IMG/VR virus record: IMGVR_UViG_3300024348_000193
Span: 1 to 27,708 of that record
Source: a virus
Strand: one strand, 5' to 3'
Length of the DNA stretch: 27,708 bases
Made by a program: the position numbers and the translations under genes. The notes below the pieces were generated by a model that had not been told where the DNA came from, ran no database searches, and saw nothing but the letters and a program-made list of their open reading frames with translations. Every line of letters starts with the position of its first letter. The stretch's first letter is position 1. Below are positions 21,501 through 27,708 of this stretch, one piece after another.

Positions 21501-21531
21501 CAAAATTAAGCAAAGTTTTCTAAAAAACAAA
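21501..21531 (-). promoter_or_regulatory. Bacteroidota-type promoter of the short transcription unit
   Basis: On the minus strand TTTG (21531-21528), a 19-nt spacer, then TAATTTTG (21508-21501) match the Bacteroidota consensus TTTG-N19-21-TAnnTTTG. Start of transcription would be near 21495. Confidence 0.65.
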
Positions 21532-21548
21532 CTTTTTACGATTTTTTT

Positions 21549-21800
21549 TTAAAAATTATCAAAATTATCTTCATCTTCATTATCGTTAAAGTCGTTATTA
21601 GTATAATAACCCTCTTCAACATCACCCATTATTGTTTCAATTTCATAAATAATATCATCTAATTTAGATAAAACATTTTCATTAACATCATCAATGAAAT
21701 TCTCACAACCGACATCGCTTAATTTATATTCTTGCTCTTCAGCTAAATTGGATATCACCTGTTGTAAATTTTTTAGATAGTCTAGTGCGGCTCTGTTCAT
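21549..21800 (-). CDS. Small acidic protein of unknown function
   Basis: An 83-residue protein (MNRAALDYLKNLQQVISNLA...), helical in its first two thirds with a very acidic, N/D/E-rich tail ending DNFDNF. No recognised family. An in-frame TTG at 21836 would add 12 residues, but the ATG at 21800 has TATTTATT 16 nt upstream, the standard spacing here, so it is preferred. Confidence 0.6.
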   Translation of the reverse strand: MNRAALDYLKNLQQVISNLAEEQEYKLSDVGCENFIDDVNENVLSKLDDIIYEIETIMGDVEEGYYTNNDFNDNEDEDNFDNF

Positions 21801-21816
21801 TTGATTTATTTTTTCA

Positions 21817-21824
21817 AATAAATA
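21817..21824 (-). promoter_or_regulatory. Candidate phage promoter element TATTTATT
   Basis: Minus-strand TATTTATT ending 16 nt before the ATG at 21800. It lies in the gap after the gene ending at 21843. Confidence 0.5.
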
Positions 21825-21842
21825 GTTTGATTCCAATCAAAA

Positions 21843-22007
21843 TTATTTACTTGCTAATATAGATTTTACGAAATTCATTGACTCTTCACTACCCATTAGA
21901 CAATCTGGGTTGTAGTAATATATTTTTAAGAATTCATCAACCCCGAGTTCTTCTAATCTTTTTTTAAGGATACTAACATCGGGTAGGATTCTTTTATTAA
22001 AACCCAT
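21843..22007 (-). CDS. Small protein of unknown function (54 residues)
   Basis: A 54-residue protein (MGFNKRILPDVSILKKRLEE...), mixed charge, probably helical, ending ILASK. No family recognised. Its ATG follows the stop of the upstream gene by 1 nt (TAACATG), which strongly suggests a translated member of the minus-strand cluster 21843-24129. Confidence 0.65.
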   Translation of the reverse strand: MGFNKRILPDVSILKKRLEELGVDEFLKIYYYNPDCLMGSEESMNFVKSILASK

Positions 22008-22008
22008 G

Positions 22009-22263
22009 TTAATTGGTTGTTAAGACACCGTTATAGAATCTACAACCCATTGAATCTATTGTTGATTTTGCCTGTGCTAAAGTTTCGATTTCTGGGTTTA
22101 AAGTTTTACCAGTATTTAAGACATCATCTTCAGTCTCACCACCATAAAACCTTATTTCGTTATCAACACATACAGCTGAGATATATTTACCTTCTGGCAG
22201 CATCAGTGAATCGGTTTCAGTTGTTACAGCTGCTTTGTTATTTACAATTTTAATAAAAATCAT
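22009..22263 (-). CDS. Small protein of unknown function (84 residues)
   Basis: An 84-residue protein with a beta-rich first half (MIFIKIVNNKAAVTTETDSL) and a helical segment near the end. No recognised family. It is packed between the L,D-transpeptidase-like gene and a 54-residue gene on the minus strand. Its place at the end of a tail/lysis cluster suggests a virion or lysis accessory role, but nothing in the sequence shows it. Confidence 0.6.
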   Translation of the reverse strand: MIFIKIVNNKAAVTTETDSLMLPEGKYISAVCVDNEIRFYGGETEDDVLNTGKTLNPEIETLAQAKSTIDSMGCRFYNGVLTTN

Positions 22264-22288
22264 TTTAATTTAATTTTAATTTAACTTA

Positions 22289-22894
22289 TTATACAATGTC
22301 CGTAGATTCTAACAATGTGTATGAAAATTTATTACCCCATATTTTTCTGGCCTGTTGGCAAATTTTCATAAATTGATCGAAATCTTTAACTCTTTTAAAA
22401 ACTTGGCAACCCTCCGACCAGTTTTCAACCCAAGTTGAGTCTTGTCCAGCTTTGTGGATATTAATACCAAACATACCAGTATCTAATTTTGACTCATCAA
22501 AAACTAAATTTTTATCAGCGTCTCTGTAAACAGTCACATTACCATTTCTCTGGCAAAGCGCTGTGTATTTACCTTGGTGTTTATCAATAGCCCAAACGCC
22601 TCTGTATTGGTTAGGTACTAATCTAGCAACACCTTTTTTATTCGAGAATTGCTGAACACCTTTTTTACCTGGATCTGTTGTCGCACTCCAACAAAAGAAT
22701 TGTTCCACACCATTCTCATCTTTGTATGAAATAGTGATGTGGTCATCAAAAACGTTTGTTACTTTATCAGCAACCGATGGTGCGTTGTTTCTAACACCAA
22801 CAATATTTACATCATATCCTTTGTTCGCTTCGTCCGCAAACCAAGCATATTTTTTTGCTTTAACAGCAGCCTCAATTTGTTGTCTTGTATACAT
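22289..22894 (-). CDS. L,D-transpeptidase-like (YkuD-type motif) cell-wall protein
   Basis: A 201-residue protein. Its C-terminal part carries INIHKAG (H147) followed by WSEGCQVF (C163), matching the HxxG...S-x-GC active-site pattern of L,D-transpeptidases. VGVRNN near residue 32 and YRGVWAIDKHQGKYTAL with TVYRD in the middle are features I associate with a phage and bacterial family near endolysins. The residues point to a cysteine enzyme acting on peptidoglycan stem peptides, either cross-link formation or hydrolysis; I cannot say which. No signal peptide. It lies next to the tail-collar and GH19 endolysin genes, so a lysis or entry role is likely. Confidence 0.65.
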   Translation of the reverse strand: MYTRQQIEAAVKAKKYAWFADEANKGYDVNIVGVRNNAPSVADKVTNVFDDHITISYKDENGVEQFFCWSATTDPGKKGVQQFSNKKGVARLVPNQYRGVWAIDKHQGKYTALCQRNGNVTVYRDADKNLVFDESKLDTGMFGINIHKAGQDSTWVENWSEGCQVFKRVKDFDQFMKICQQARKIWGNKFSYTLLESTDIV

Positions 22895-22920
22895 AATATT
22901 TTATTTTTTTTTCTTATTTA

Positions 22921-23211
22921 TTAATCTCTTGATGGGAAAACCCCTTCTAACGCAATACACGTTTCCATATAAGGTTTACCATCATACATACCACCAACCC
23001 ATAATTGTACTAAATTACCTTGCTCATCTCTAGGTCTTAGATCTGGTAACGCAAATGTTCTAATACCATCGCCACCAAAAGCAGTGCCAATTAGAGCAAA
23101 TAATGGGGTATATTGTTGAATTTGTAAGATTTGACCGTGGCAAAGTGCCCAGCCTTTCGGTGCGAACGGGAATCCAAACTGTTGGATTTGCCCAATAAAT
23201 GGTTCATACAT
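22921..23211 (-). CDS. Phage tail collar domain protein
   Basis: A 96-residue protein made almost wholly of a tail-collar (microcystin-dependent-protein-like) domain. The diagnostic run is PKGWALCHGQILQIQQYTPLF, then GTAFGGDGIRTFALPDLRPR. Such domains form fibre collars or tips. Family members are usually longer (150 residues or more), so this is a minimal version, with only about 35 residues after the core. It is 5 nt downstream of the endolysin gene and 26 nt upstream of the L,D-transpeptidase-like gene, in the same direction. Confidence 0.88.
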   Translation of the reverse strand: MYEPFIGQIQQFGFPFAPKGWALCHGQILQIQQYTPLFALIGTAFGGDGIRTFALPDLRPRDEQGNLVQLWVGGMYDGKPYMETCIALEGVFPSRD

Positions 23212-23216
23212 AGTTT

Positions 23217-23948
23217 TTAAGAATTTAAAAGTTTATAAAATTTATTAAAGTACTGGATTCTATCGTTTAATCCGTTAGTACCACCGTTAACTTTTCTAGT
23301 AACAGCAGTTATTGTGTTTACATCTGCCCCTTTATCACATATAGGCCAAAGTCTTACACTATTAAAGAAGTAAGCAGCTGACATCATCGGGTATTTAGTA
23401 GCAACTAAATCTGGGTTACTAACACAATCCTCGCCACAAAAGGCGGAGAATCTCGTATAGTTAGCTCTACCAGTCAACTGGATATAGCCACGCCCTTTAA
23501 ATCTAACCCCGTCACCAGGTTCAGTATTACCCAAATCCTTTCTACCCTCATACGCTTTACCAGATGCGAACTCAACCACCCATTTAAAATTACCCGATTC
23601 ATGGGCACACTGGGATAAGAAATGAGCCAACCTTAAGTTTGTTGTTATATTAAATTTTTTAGCTGTATCTGGTATTTGTGCCAAAACATTATCGGGTATT
23701 TGACCCTTTAATTTAACTAAATTAAGATTTGTATCGGATAAATCGACTTGAGTGACTATTGTTGGTTTAGGAAACATTTTATTCCACGTATTATCACCAA
23801 CAACACCATCATCCAAAAGACCGTTAGCTTTTTGCCAAGCCTTAACCTTTTTTTCGGTCCCAGAACCAAATTTACCGTCATCTTTTATTCCTAAGAAGCG
23901 CTGTAATTTTTTAACGTCTTCCCCAGTAGATCCTACTTTTAATAACAT
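23217..23948 (-). CDS. Endolysin: peptidoglycan-binding domain plus GH19 catalytic domain
   Basis: A 243-residue endolysin. Residues 1-60 are a PG_binding_1-type domain (GSTGEDVKKLQRFLG, then DGVVGDNTWNKM). Residues about 75-243 are a GH19 chitinase-like lysozyme domain: AHESGNFKW with catalytic-type E117, YEGR with E134, and FKGRGYIQLTGRANY (150-164). It would cut the glycan backbone of host peptidoglycan at lysis. There is no signal peptide or SAR segment, so release needs a holin, and none is evident nearby. It lies between a 52-residue gene and the tail-collar gene on the minus strand. Confidence 0.92.
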   Translation of the reverse strand: MLLKVGSTGEDVKKLQRFLGIKDDGKFGSGTEKKVKAWQKANGLLDDGVVGDNTWNKMFPKPTIVTQVDLSDTNLNLVKLKGQIPDNVLAQIPDTAKKFNITTNLRLAHFLSQCAHESGNFKWVVEFASGKAYEGRKDLGNTEPGDGVRFKGRGYIQLTGRANYTRFSAFCGEDCVSNPDLVATKYPMMSAAYFFNSVRLWPICDKGADVNTITAVTRKVNGGTNGLNDRIQYFNKFYKLLNS

Positions 23949-23970
23949 AACTATTTAATTTTAAGCGTTT

Positions 23971-24129
23971 TTATTTTACCCTCTCTACAGTAAATAGTCT
24001 TAAAAAATCCTTTAGACTTAAGTTTTTTAGTTGAGCGAAGTATTTCGCAGCGTCAAGCCTGTTATTATGTTTTGTTGTTTTTGATACTGGTTCACGTTTA
24101 GAGTCTGTTTTTCTGTAATAAAAAATCAT
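23971..24129 (-). CDS. Small conserved-looking basic phage protein (52 residues)
   Basis: A 52-residue basic protein (MIFYYRKTDSKREPVSKTTK, then LDAAKYFAQLKNLSLKDFLRLFTV). The pattern Y-Y-R-K-T-D-S at the start and AA..FA..K.L....FL..F.V resembles small proteins I have seen in other phages of Bacteroidota, with unknown function. It is the first gene of the minus-strand lysis/tail cluster, 22 nt before the endolysin gene. Confidence 0.65.
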   Translation of the reverse strand: MIFYYRKTDSKREPVSKTTKHNNRLDAAKYFAQLKNLSLKDFLRLFTVERVK

Positions 24130-24182
24130 GATATTAAATTTTTATATTCTTAATCATAATAATTTTTTTCTAATAATCAAGA

Positions 24183-24190
24183 TATTTATA
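24183..24190 (+). promoter_or_regulatory. Candidate phage promoter element TATTTATA
   Basis: TATTTATA ending 13 nt before the ATG at 24204. It lies between divergent genes and reads TATAAATA on the minus strand, so it might also serve the cluster starting at 24129. Confidence 0.5.
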
Positions 24191-24203
24191 AGAAAGAAAA
24201 CTT

Positions 24204-24905
24204 ATGTTAACATTTGATACATTACCCGATAAAGTAAAAGATAACTATAAAAGAAACATAACTTCCAGTGTTGCGTTCGTTAAAGCGGATGGTACTGTGA
24301 GACATATCGCTTTTAGAAGAAATTTAAATTCGTATATCGCTAGTGATAAACCTAAGAGTGAAAAACAGGTTAACGTACAAGCGAATAACAACCTATTATT
24401 AGTTGTTGATACTAACGCATATATTAAGGCGCTAAAGGGATCAAACGGTGATAAAGCAGCTGCTGCTAAGAAGGCTTGGAGAAATATTAAGTTAGGTGAA
24501 GTTTTAGCTTTCATGGCCTCTGGCGAGGTTTTTGATATGCGAGAAGAAAATAATATACTTGAAAGATATGGTGAAGAAATTTATTCTCAGTTAACACCTA
24601 ACATGAAAGCAGCATTAATGAGTGATATCAATCAGTCGTCAGACGTGGATAAATATGTGATCGAACCAATGGAAGGTTCCGAAGAAGAGGTTAATGATAA
24701 CCTAAAAGAATCGGATATGTATAATGAGACCACGGATAATGACTACACTGATGATATTTATAATCCAGAAATAGATTACGAGGAGATGATAAGTAAGCAT
24801 GAGGATGAAGAAGACGGCAAACACGCTATGAAGACGTATGACGATTTTGAATCTGGGGCTATATATGAAACAATCACTCGTATGAAAAAATTAATCAACC
24901 ACTAA
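24204..24905 (+). CDS. Phage protein with C-terminal tag, putative cargo
   Basis: A 233-residue protein. Residues 1-120 (DKVKDNYKRNITSSVAFVKA, VRHIAFRRNL, then YIKALKG and GEVLAFMASGEVFDMREENN) look like a conserved phage domain whose function I do not know; the start may be a small beta-barrel. Residues 150-218 are acidic and low in complexity. The last 14 residues, IYETITRMKKLINH, match the tag in C-terminal form, preceded by IYE, an (L/I)xE site. It is followed after 11 nt by a small basic protein gene, so the two are co-transcribed. Confidence 0.75.
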   Translation: MLTFDTLPDKVKDNYKRNITSSVAFVKADGTVRHIAFRRNLNSYIASDKPKSEKQVNVQANNNLLLVVDTNAYIKALKGSNGDKAAAAKKAWRNIKLGEVLAFMASGEVFDMREENNILERYGEEIYSQLTPNMKAALMSDINQSSDVDKYVIEPMEGSEEEVNDNLKESDMYNETTDNDYTDDIYNPEIDYEEMISKHEDEEDGKHAMKTYDDFESGAIYETITRMKKLINH

Positions 24906-24916
24906 TTTAAGTAACA

Positions 24917-25069
24917 ATGGCAGCAAAAAAAAGCACGGGAACTTCAAATGTTAAAATGCACAAAAGCAGAGGTAAGGTTACCAGAAAGGGTATCATAGCC
25001 AAAACCAAACAAAGCAAAAACAAGAGAAGTAAAAACTACAAAAAACCGTATAGAGGACAAGGTAGATAA
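24917..25069 (+). CDS. Small highly basic protein (50 residues)
   Basis: A 50-residue protein with about 19 Lys/Arg and almost no acid (MAAKKSTGTSNVKMHKSRGK, ending KPYRGQGR). The composition suggests nucleic-acid binding, for example DNA condensation in the head. I recall similar small basic proteins in other large phages but know no function. It follows the tagged gene by 11 nt and precedes a bidirectional terminator. Confidence 0.7.
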   Translation: MAAKKSTGTSNVKMHKSRGKVTRKGIIAKTKQSKNKRSKNYKKPYRGQGR

Positions 25070-25178
25070 CTTTAGATGAAACAAAAATTAGTCTGGTATG
25101 ATATTTTTTATGATTAAGTCGTAATAATACCAAAACCAATATATATTAAATAGTAAAGTTTTAAACTCTATATATTAA

Positions 25179-25205
25179 AAAAGCCACCCATAAGGTGGCT
25201 TTTAT
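25179..25205. terminator. Bidirectional terminator between convergent genes
   Basis: AAAAGCCACC (25179-25188) pairs with GGTGGCTTTT (25194-25203) across a 5-nt loop. T-rich sequence follows on the plus strand and an A-run precedes, so it serves both the small basic gene and the helicase gene ending at 25208. Confidence 0.88.
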
Positions 25206-25207
25206 TT

Positions 25208-26608
25208 TTAAAATTCATCGTATATCATAAAGTATAGTTCTTCCTTTGGTCTAGTAACAGCGACATAATGTATGTTGCGGCCTTCTTCATCGATTTCACC
25301 ATCTTCAGTTATAAAAGAAAATTCACTAAAATCGTACATATAACCACCTTCTTTTGCTAGTAATTGTGGGTCGGCAGAGTTAACGACAACACATCTAGGA
25401 AATTCTCTACCCTTACTTTTATGGATTGAGGTGACAAACACATCTAGATGTTGGTTATTTTCGATGAATCCAACCAATTCCTGGACATTTAAATAGTAGG
25501 GCAATACTTCATTAAGTTTTTTCTTTAAAGGCTCTGAGATCGAAGATTTCTTGATATTCTCTAAGTCTGTTTTTGTTATGTAGTTAAAATACCTCATCGG
25601 TATTTGTTTTTTTAAACCCTGCTTCTCTATCTCTTTAATTACATTATTTGTTCTAACCAAAACCGTTAGTGGTTTTCCGTCTTGCATCATAGCATATAGT
25701 GTCTTTTTGGTTATGAACTTATTATCAACAAAACCCTCATTTTCAGATTCTGGTATGGCCCTTAACGAACTAAACTTATTAGCGTTCTCAACAATTTTTT
25801 TATGTGATCTAAAATTTTTAGTTAAAGTTAACTCGATAACGGTTTTTTTATTCTTTAGCAAACCCTCAATTTTTTCACAATTAGCCCCAGAAAACCCATA
25901 TATTGATTGGTTTTTGTCACCGATAAGATAATATTGTTTCGCATTTATTGCCGACAATATTTTCATTTGTAAAGTGGACGTATCTTGATATTCATCAATA
26001 AAGATATAATCATACATACCGTTGAAGAATTGGTAATGTTGTGGATCTTTAGTCAACTTTTCGGTGTCAATCAACATATCAGAAAAATCACGACTATTAG
26101 TTTCCTTTAAAAACGCTACGTAATGATCGTAGAAATTAGGTCTAGGTGACTTAAGCCCATCGTGAAACTGTAATTTATATGCAGAGAAAGTTGCTGCGAT
26201 ATTAGCCCCCTCCTCATAAAATCTTTCAATTGTTTTATAATATTCTTCACGTATTTTTTGCGGGTCTTTAAATGACGGTTTTTTCTTTTCACGATACCAA
26301 TTAATGAAATCATAAAAAGTTACTATTTGTTTAAATTTACCTAGCTTACCTAAAACGGAGGTTGTGAAGCTATGTATTGTTGTAATTTTAACATCCCTAT
26401 CAATTCTACTTTTTAATTCATTAACAGCATCATTTGTAAATGAGAAAAAGATTATTTTACTCGGATCAACACCATTATCCAAAAGATGATTTAACCTACC
26501 AACGGTAGAGTGTGTTTTACCACTACCAGCGGTGGCTGACAATATTATGGACTCTGGCCCACTGAACTCAATAAATTTTAACTGTTCTTCTGTATATCTA
26601 CTTTTCAT
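25208..26608 (-). CDS. UvrD/Rep-like superfamily 1 DNA helicase
   Basis: A 466-residue SF1 helicase with all core motifs in order: Walker A ATAGSGKT (25-32), motif Ia FFSFTNDAVNEL, motif II DEYQD (205-209), motif III GDKNQSIYGFSGA (230-242), motif IV NFRS (265-268), motif V TSIHKSKGREF and motif VI YVAVTRPKEEL near the end. It is shorter than UvrD or Rep (about 700 residues), so the 1B and 2B subdomains are reduced, as usual in phages. It would unwind DNA in phage replication or recombination. The gene is driven by a host-type promoter at 26613-26644, with only a few nt of leader. Confidence 0.93.
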   Translation of the reverse strand: MKSRYTEEQLKFIEFSGPESIILSATAGSGKTHSTVGRLNHLLDNGVDPSKIIFFSFTNDAVNELKSRIDRDVKITTIHSFTTSVLGKLGKFKQIVTFYDFINWYREKKKPSFKDPQKIREEYYKTIERFYEEGANIAATFSAYKLQFHDGLKSPRPNFYDHYVAFLKETNSRDFSDMLIDTEKLTKDPQHYQFFNGMYDYIFIDEYQDTSTLQMKILSAINAKQYYLIGDKNQSIYGFSGANCEKIEGLLKNKKTVIELTLTKNFRSHKKIVENANKFSSLRAIPESENEGFVDNKFITKKTLYAMMQDGKPLTVLVRTNNVIKEIEKQGLKKQIPMRYFNYITKTDLENIKKSSISEPLKKKLNEVLPYYLNVQELVGFIENNQHLDVFVTSIHKSKGREFPRCVVVNSADPQLLAKEGGYMYDFSEFSFITEDGEIDEEGRNIHYVAVTRPKEELYFMIYDEF

Positions 26609-26612
26609 TTGA

Positions 26613-26644
26613 CAAAAATAGTAAATTATTTGTTTTGGGGCAAA
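26613..26644 (-). promoter_or_regulatory. Bacteroidota-type promoter of the helicase gene
   Basis: On the minus strand TTTG (26644-26641), a 20-nt spacer, then TATTTTTG (26620-26613) fit TTTG-N19-21-TAnnTTTG. The ATG at 26608 begins 4 nt later, so the message is nearly leaderless. Confidence 0.75.
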
Positions 26645-26660
26645 CTTTTTATTATTTTTG
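26629..26660 (+). promoter_or_regulatory. Bacteroidota-type promoter of the early gene at 26669
   Basis: TTTG (26629-26632), a 20-nt spacer, then TATTTTTG (26653-26660) fit the Bacteroidota consensus. The two divergent promoters overlap and share a 13-bp inverted repeat. Confidence 0.75.
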
Positions 26661-26668
26661 TCAAAGAT

Positions 26669-27226
26669 ATGGCGATTTTAACCTTTAACAATTCATTTGA
26701 ACCGCACAAAACACGATTTACTCATGTGTCGTTAAATGAGAAAGAGATACATAATTGTGTCCTTTATATGAAAAAAATATTCGAGCGTGACCAAAAAAAT
26801 AGGCCACCTAGCTTAATTAAAAAAGAAAAGTATGAGCGAATGTTTACAAATCTTTGCGCTGTAACGGCAATATCTAGAGTTGTTAACTTCCCGTTTATTA
26901 ATTATTCGAATTTTGATAAAGACCCAGTAACCCAACTAAGGGAGACCGTTGGGCCTCACTTTGATATTGTGGTATTTAATTATGGTGAGTTCCCGCTCTT
27001 CTACTATAAAATGTACAAAAAGGCTATTTTTATTTGTAAGGTGAGTAAACTGGAGTATATCGTTTGTGGGTATGGAACACCATATATCATAAACAGCTTC
27101 CATTCAAAATCATTAATTTCTAGTCCAGAGATAAGACAGAATTCAAGTATGAGCGCTTTCTATGGTTTTGAGCACCTTAGATCACTACCAAAAAACATTT
27201 ATGATTTTAAAACTATGGTGAAATAA
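26669..27226 (+). CDS. Protein of unknown function, probable early gene
   Basis: A 185-residue protein. No family assigned. Visible features: TFNNSFEPHKTRFTHVSLNE at the start, a helical segment, then alternating strands HFDIVVFNYGEFPLF and KKAIFICKVSKLEYIVCGYG. The start at 26669 is used because it lies 8 nt after the -7 element; an in-frame ATG at 26609 would place the promoter inside the gene. Host-type control suggests early expression alongside the helicase. Confidence 0.65.
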   Translation: MAILTFNNSFEPHKTRFTHVSLNEKEIHNCVLYMKKIFERDQKNRPPSLIKKEKYERMFTNLCAVTAISRVVNFPFINYSNFDKDPVTQLRETVGPHFDIVVFNYGEFPLFYYKMYKKAIFICKVSKLEYIVCGYGTPYIINSFHSKSLISSPEIRQNSSMSAFYGFEHLRSLPKNIYDFKTMVK

Positions 27227-27230
27227 GGTA

Positions 27231-27238
27231 TATTTATA
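27231..27238 (+). promoter_or_regulatory. Candidate phage promoter element TATTTATA
   Basis: TATTTATA ending 15 nt before the ATG at 27254, just after the stop of the previous gene. An early-type gene and a structural gene are thus separated by a change of promoter class. Confidence 0.5.
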
Positions 27239-27253
27239 TATAAAAATATAGAA

Positions 27254-27708
27254 ATGCCTAGACCAACAGCAGTAAATACTGGTACTAAAAAAAACAAAAC
27301 GATTAAAAGAGGTAACATTGAGATGGCTTCATCGCCAGATGTTACAAATGGTTATGAAGGATTAACTTGGTTCTCATCAATAGCACCAGGTGACGGAGTT
27401 GTATTTGTAACAGATAGTTATATACAAGGGTACTCAAATTTAGCTAACGCAAGACCATTATTTTATACATCCCCAAGCGCTTCAGATGCTGATTTAATAA
27501 AGACAATAAACGGTTTACCCGATAGAGTCGGTCAAACACGTTTTACGTTGGTAACTGACGCATTAAACTGGGTTGCGACCAGTGGTAAATACAAAATAGT
27601 CAATAAAGAAGCTGATTCGATTTACACGGATAATTTAAGGTTACACACAGAAATCGACAATATGACTTCATACCCTAAAGCGAGTACAATCTGGTACGAT
27701 ATGAGTGC
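27254..27708 (+). CDS. Appendage protein, third paralogue, 3' end beyond the window
   Basis: At least 151 residues, open to the window edge. Its N-terminal module is a diverged relative of those at 8456 and 9342: GDGVVFVTDSYIQGYSN corresponds to GYVIIGDTDTSGLIG, then PLFYTSPSASDADLIKTING, LPDRVGQ and ALNWVATSGKYKIVN align with PTFW...DLIELVNRIPGS...ARNWLTTQ. The visible end, YPKASTIWYDMS, resembles the lead-in to a LamG-like carbohydrate-binding domain (TWYDLSGN in phage fibres), but that domain is outside the window. A virion fibre or decoration protein is likely. Confidence 0.7.
   Translation, partial: MPRPTAVNTGTKKNKTIKRGNIEMASSPDVTNGYEGLTWFSSIAPGDGVVFVTDSYIQGYSNLANARPLFYTSPSASDADLIKTINGLPDRVGQTRFTLVTDALNWVATSGKYKIVNKEADSIYTDNLRLHTEIDNMTSYPKASTIWYDMS

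Larger units (their letters stand above)
26608..26665. repeat. Perfect 13-bp inverted repeat containing both -7 elements
   Basis: TTTGACAAAAATA (26608-26620) and TATTTTTGTCAAA (26653-26665) are exact inverted copies, 32 nt apart. Each holds the -7 element of one of the two divergent promoters. A dimeric regulator or matched promoter strength may explain the symmetry. Confidence 0.85.

Noticed and set aside
25076-25117. 13-codon frame after the small basic gene
   Set aside because: It is too short, lies in AT-rich intergenic DNA before a terminator, and shows no promoter element.
26609-26668. In-frame ATG 60 nt upstream of the early gene at 26669
   Set aside because: It would place the -33 and -7 promoter elements inside the coding region; the ATG at 26669 lies directly after them.

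Overview
The window is a stretch of a large, AT-rich tailed-phage genome, most likely a T4-like or jumbo phage of a Bacteroidota host. Phage identity rests on a tail-collar protein, a GH19 endolysin, a very long repetitive fibre, three related appendage proteins, a 14-gene tRNA array and two HNH endonucleases. The host call rests on three promoters of the Bacteroidota vegetative type (TTTG, 19-20 nt, TAnnTTTG) and on the absence of obvious Shine-Dalgarno sequences. No capsid, portal, terminase or prohead-protease gene is visible.

Layout. 1-1708: a G-run tract on the minus strand, a 43-bp direct repeat and an HNH homing-type endonuclease. 1812-13464: virion-cargo-like genes on both strands, including an ADP-ribosyltransferase-like protein and a GNAT/Nudix multidomain protein, with two paralogous appendage proteins at 8456-11615. 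13575-17652: a J-domain protein and a 1146-residue repetitive fibre. 17726-19558: a DUF2827-type glycosyltransferase-like protein and a second HNH protein. 19605-21300: 14 tRNA genes on the minus strand with tRNA fragments and structured spacers. 21311-21531: a short transcription unit with its own host-type promoter and terminator. 21549-24129: small genes and a lysis/tail cluster (tail collar, L,D-transpeptidase-like enzyme, GH19 endolysin). 24204-25069: a tagged phage protein and a small basic protein. 25208-27226: a UvrD-like helicase and a probable early gene, divergent from a mirrored promoter pair. 27254-end: a third appendage paralogue, cut by the window edge.

The most notable signal is a short peptide tag, consensus (L/I)xE-E-I-x-(K/R)-(M/I)-(K/R)-x-M-M-G-(L/I)-x-E. 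It opens six otherwise unrelated proteins, lies between domains of a seventh, and ends the seventh and an eighth in a variant form. Most copies contain or are bounded by (L/I)xE, the T4 gp21 prohead-protease consensus. I infer a family of capsid-targeting tags carrying enzymes (ADP-ribosyltransferase, acetyltransferase, Nudix hydrolase) into the head for injection, as with T4 Alt and the internal proteins.

A second signal is an octamer, TATTTATA or TATTTATT, 13-19 nt upstream of eight start codons on both strands. It is a candidate phage-specific, perhaps late, promoter element, distinct from the host-type promoters at the helicase and the short transcription unit.
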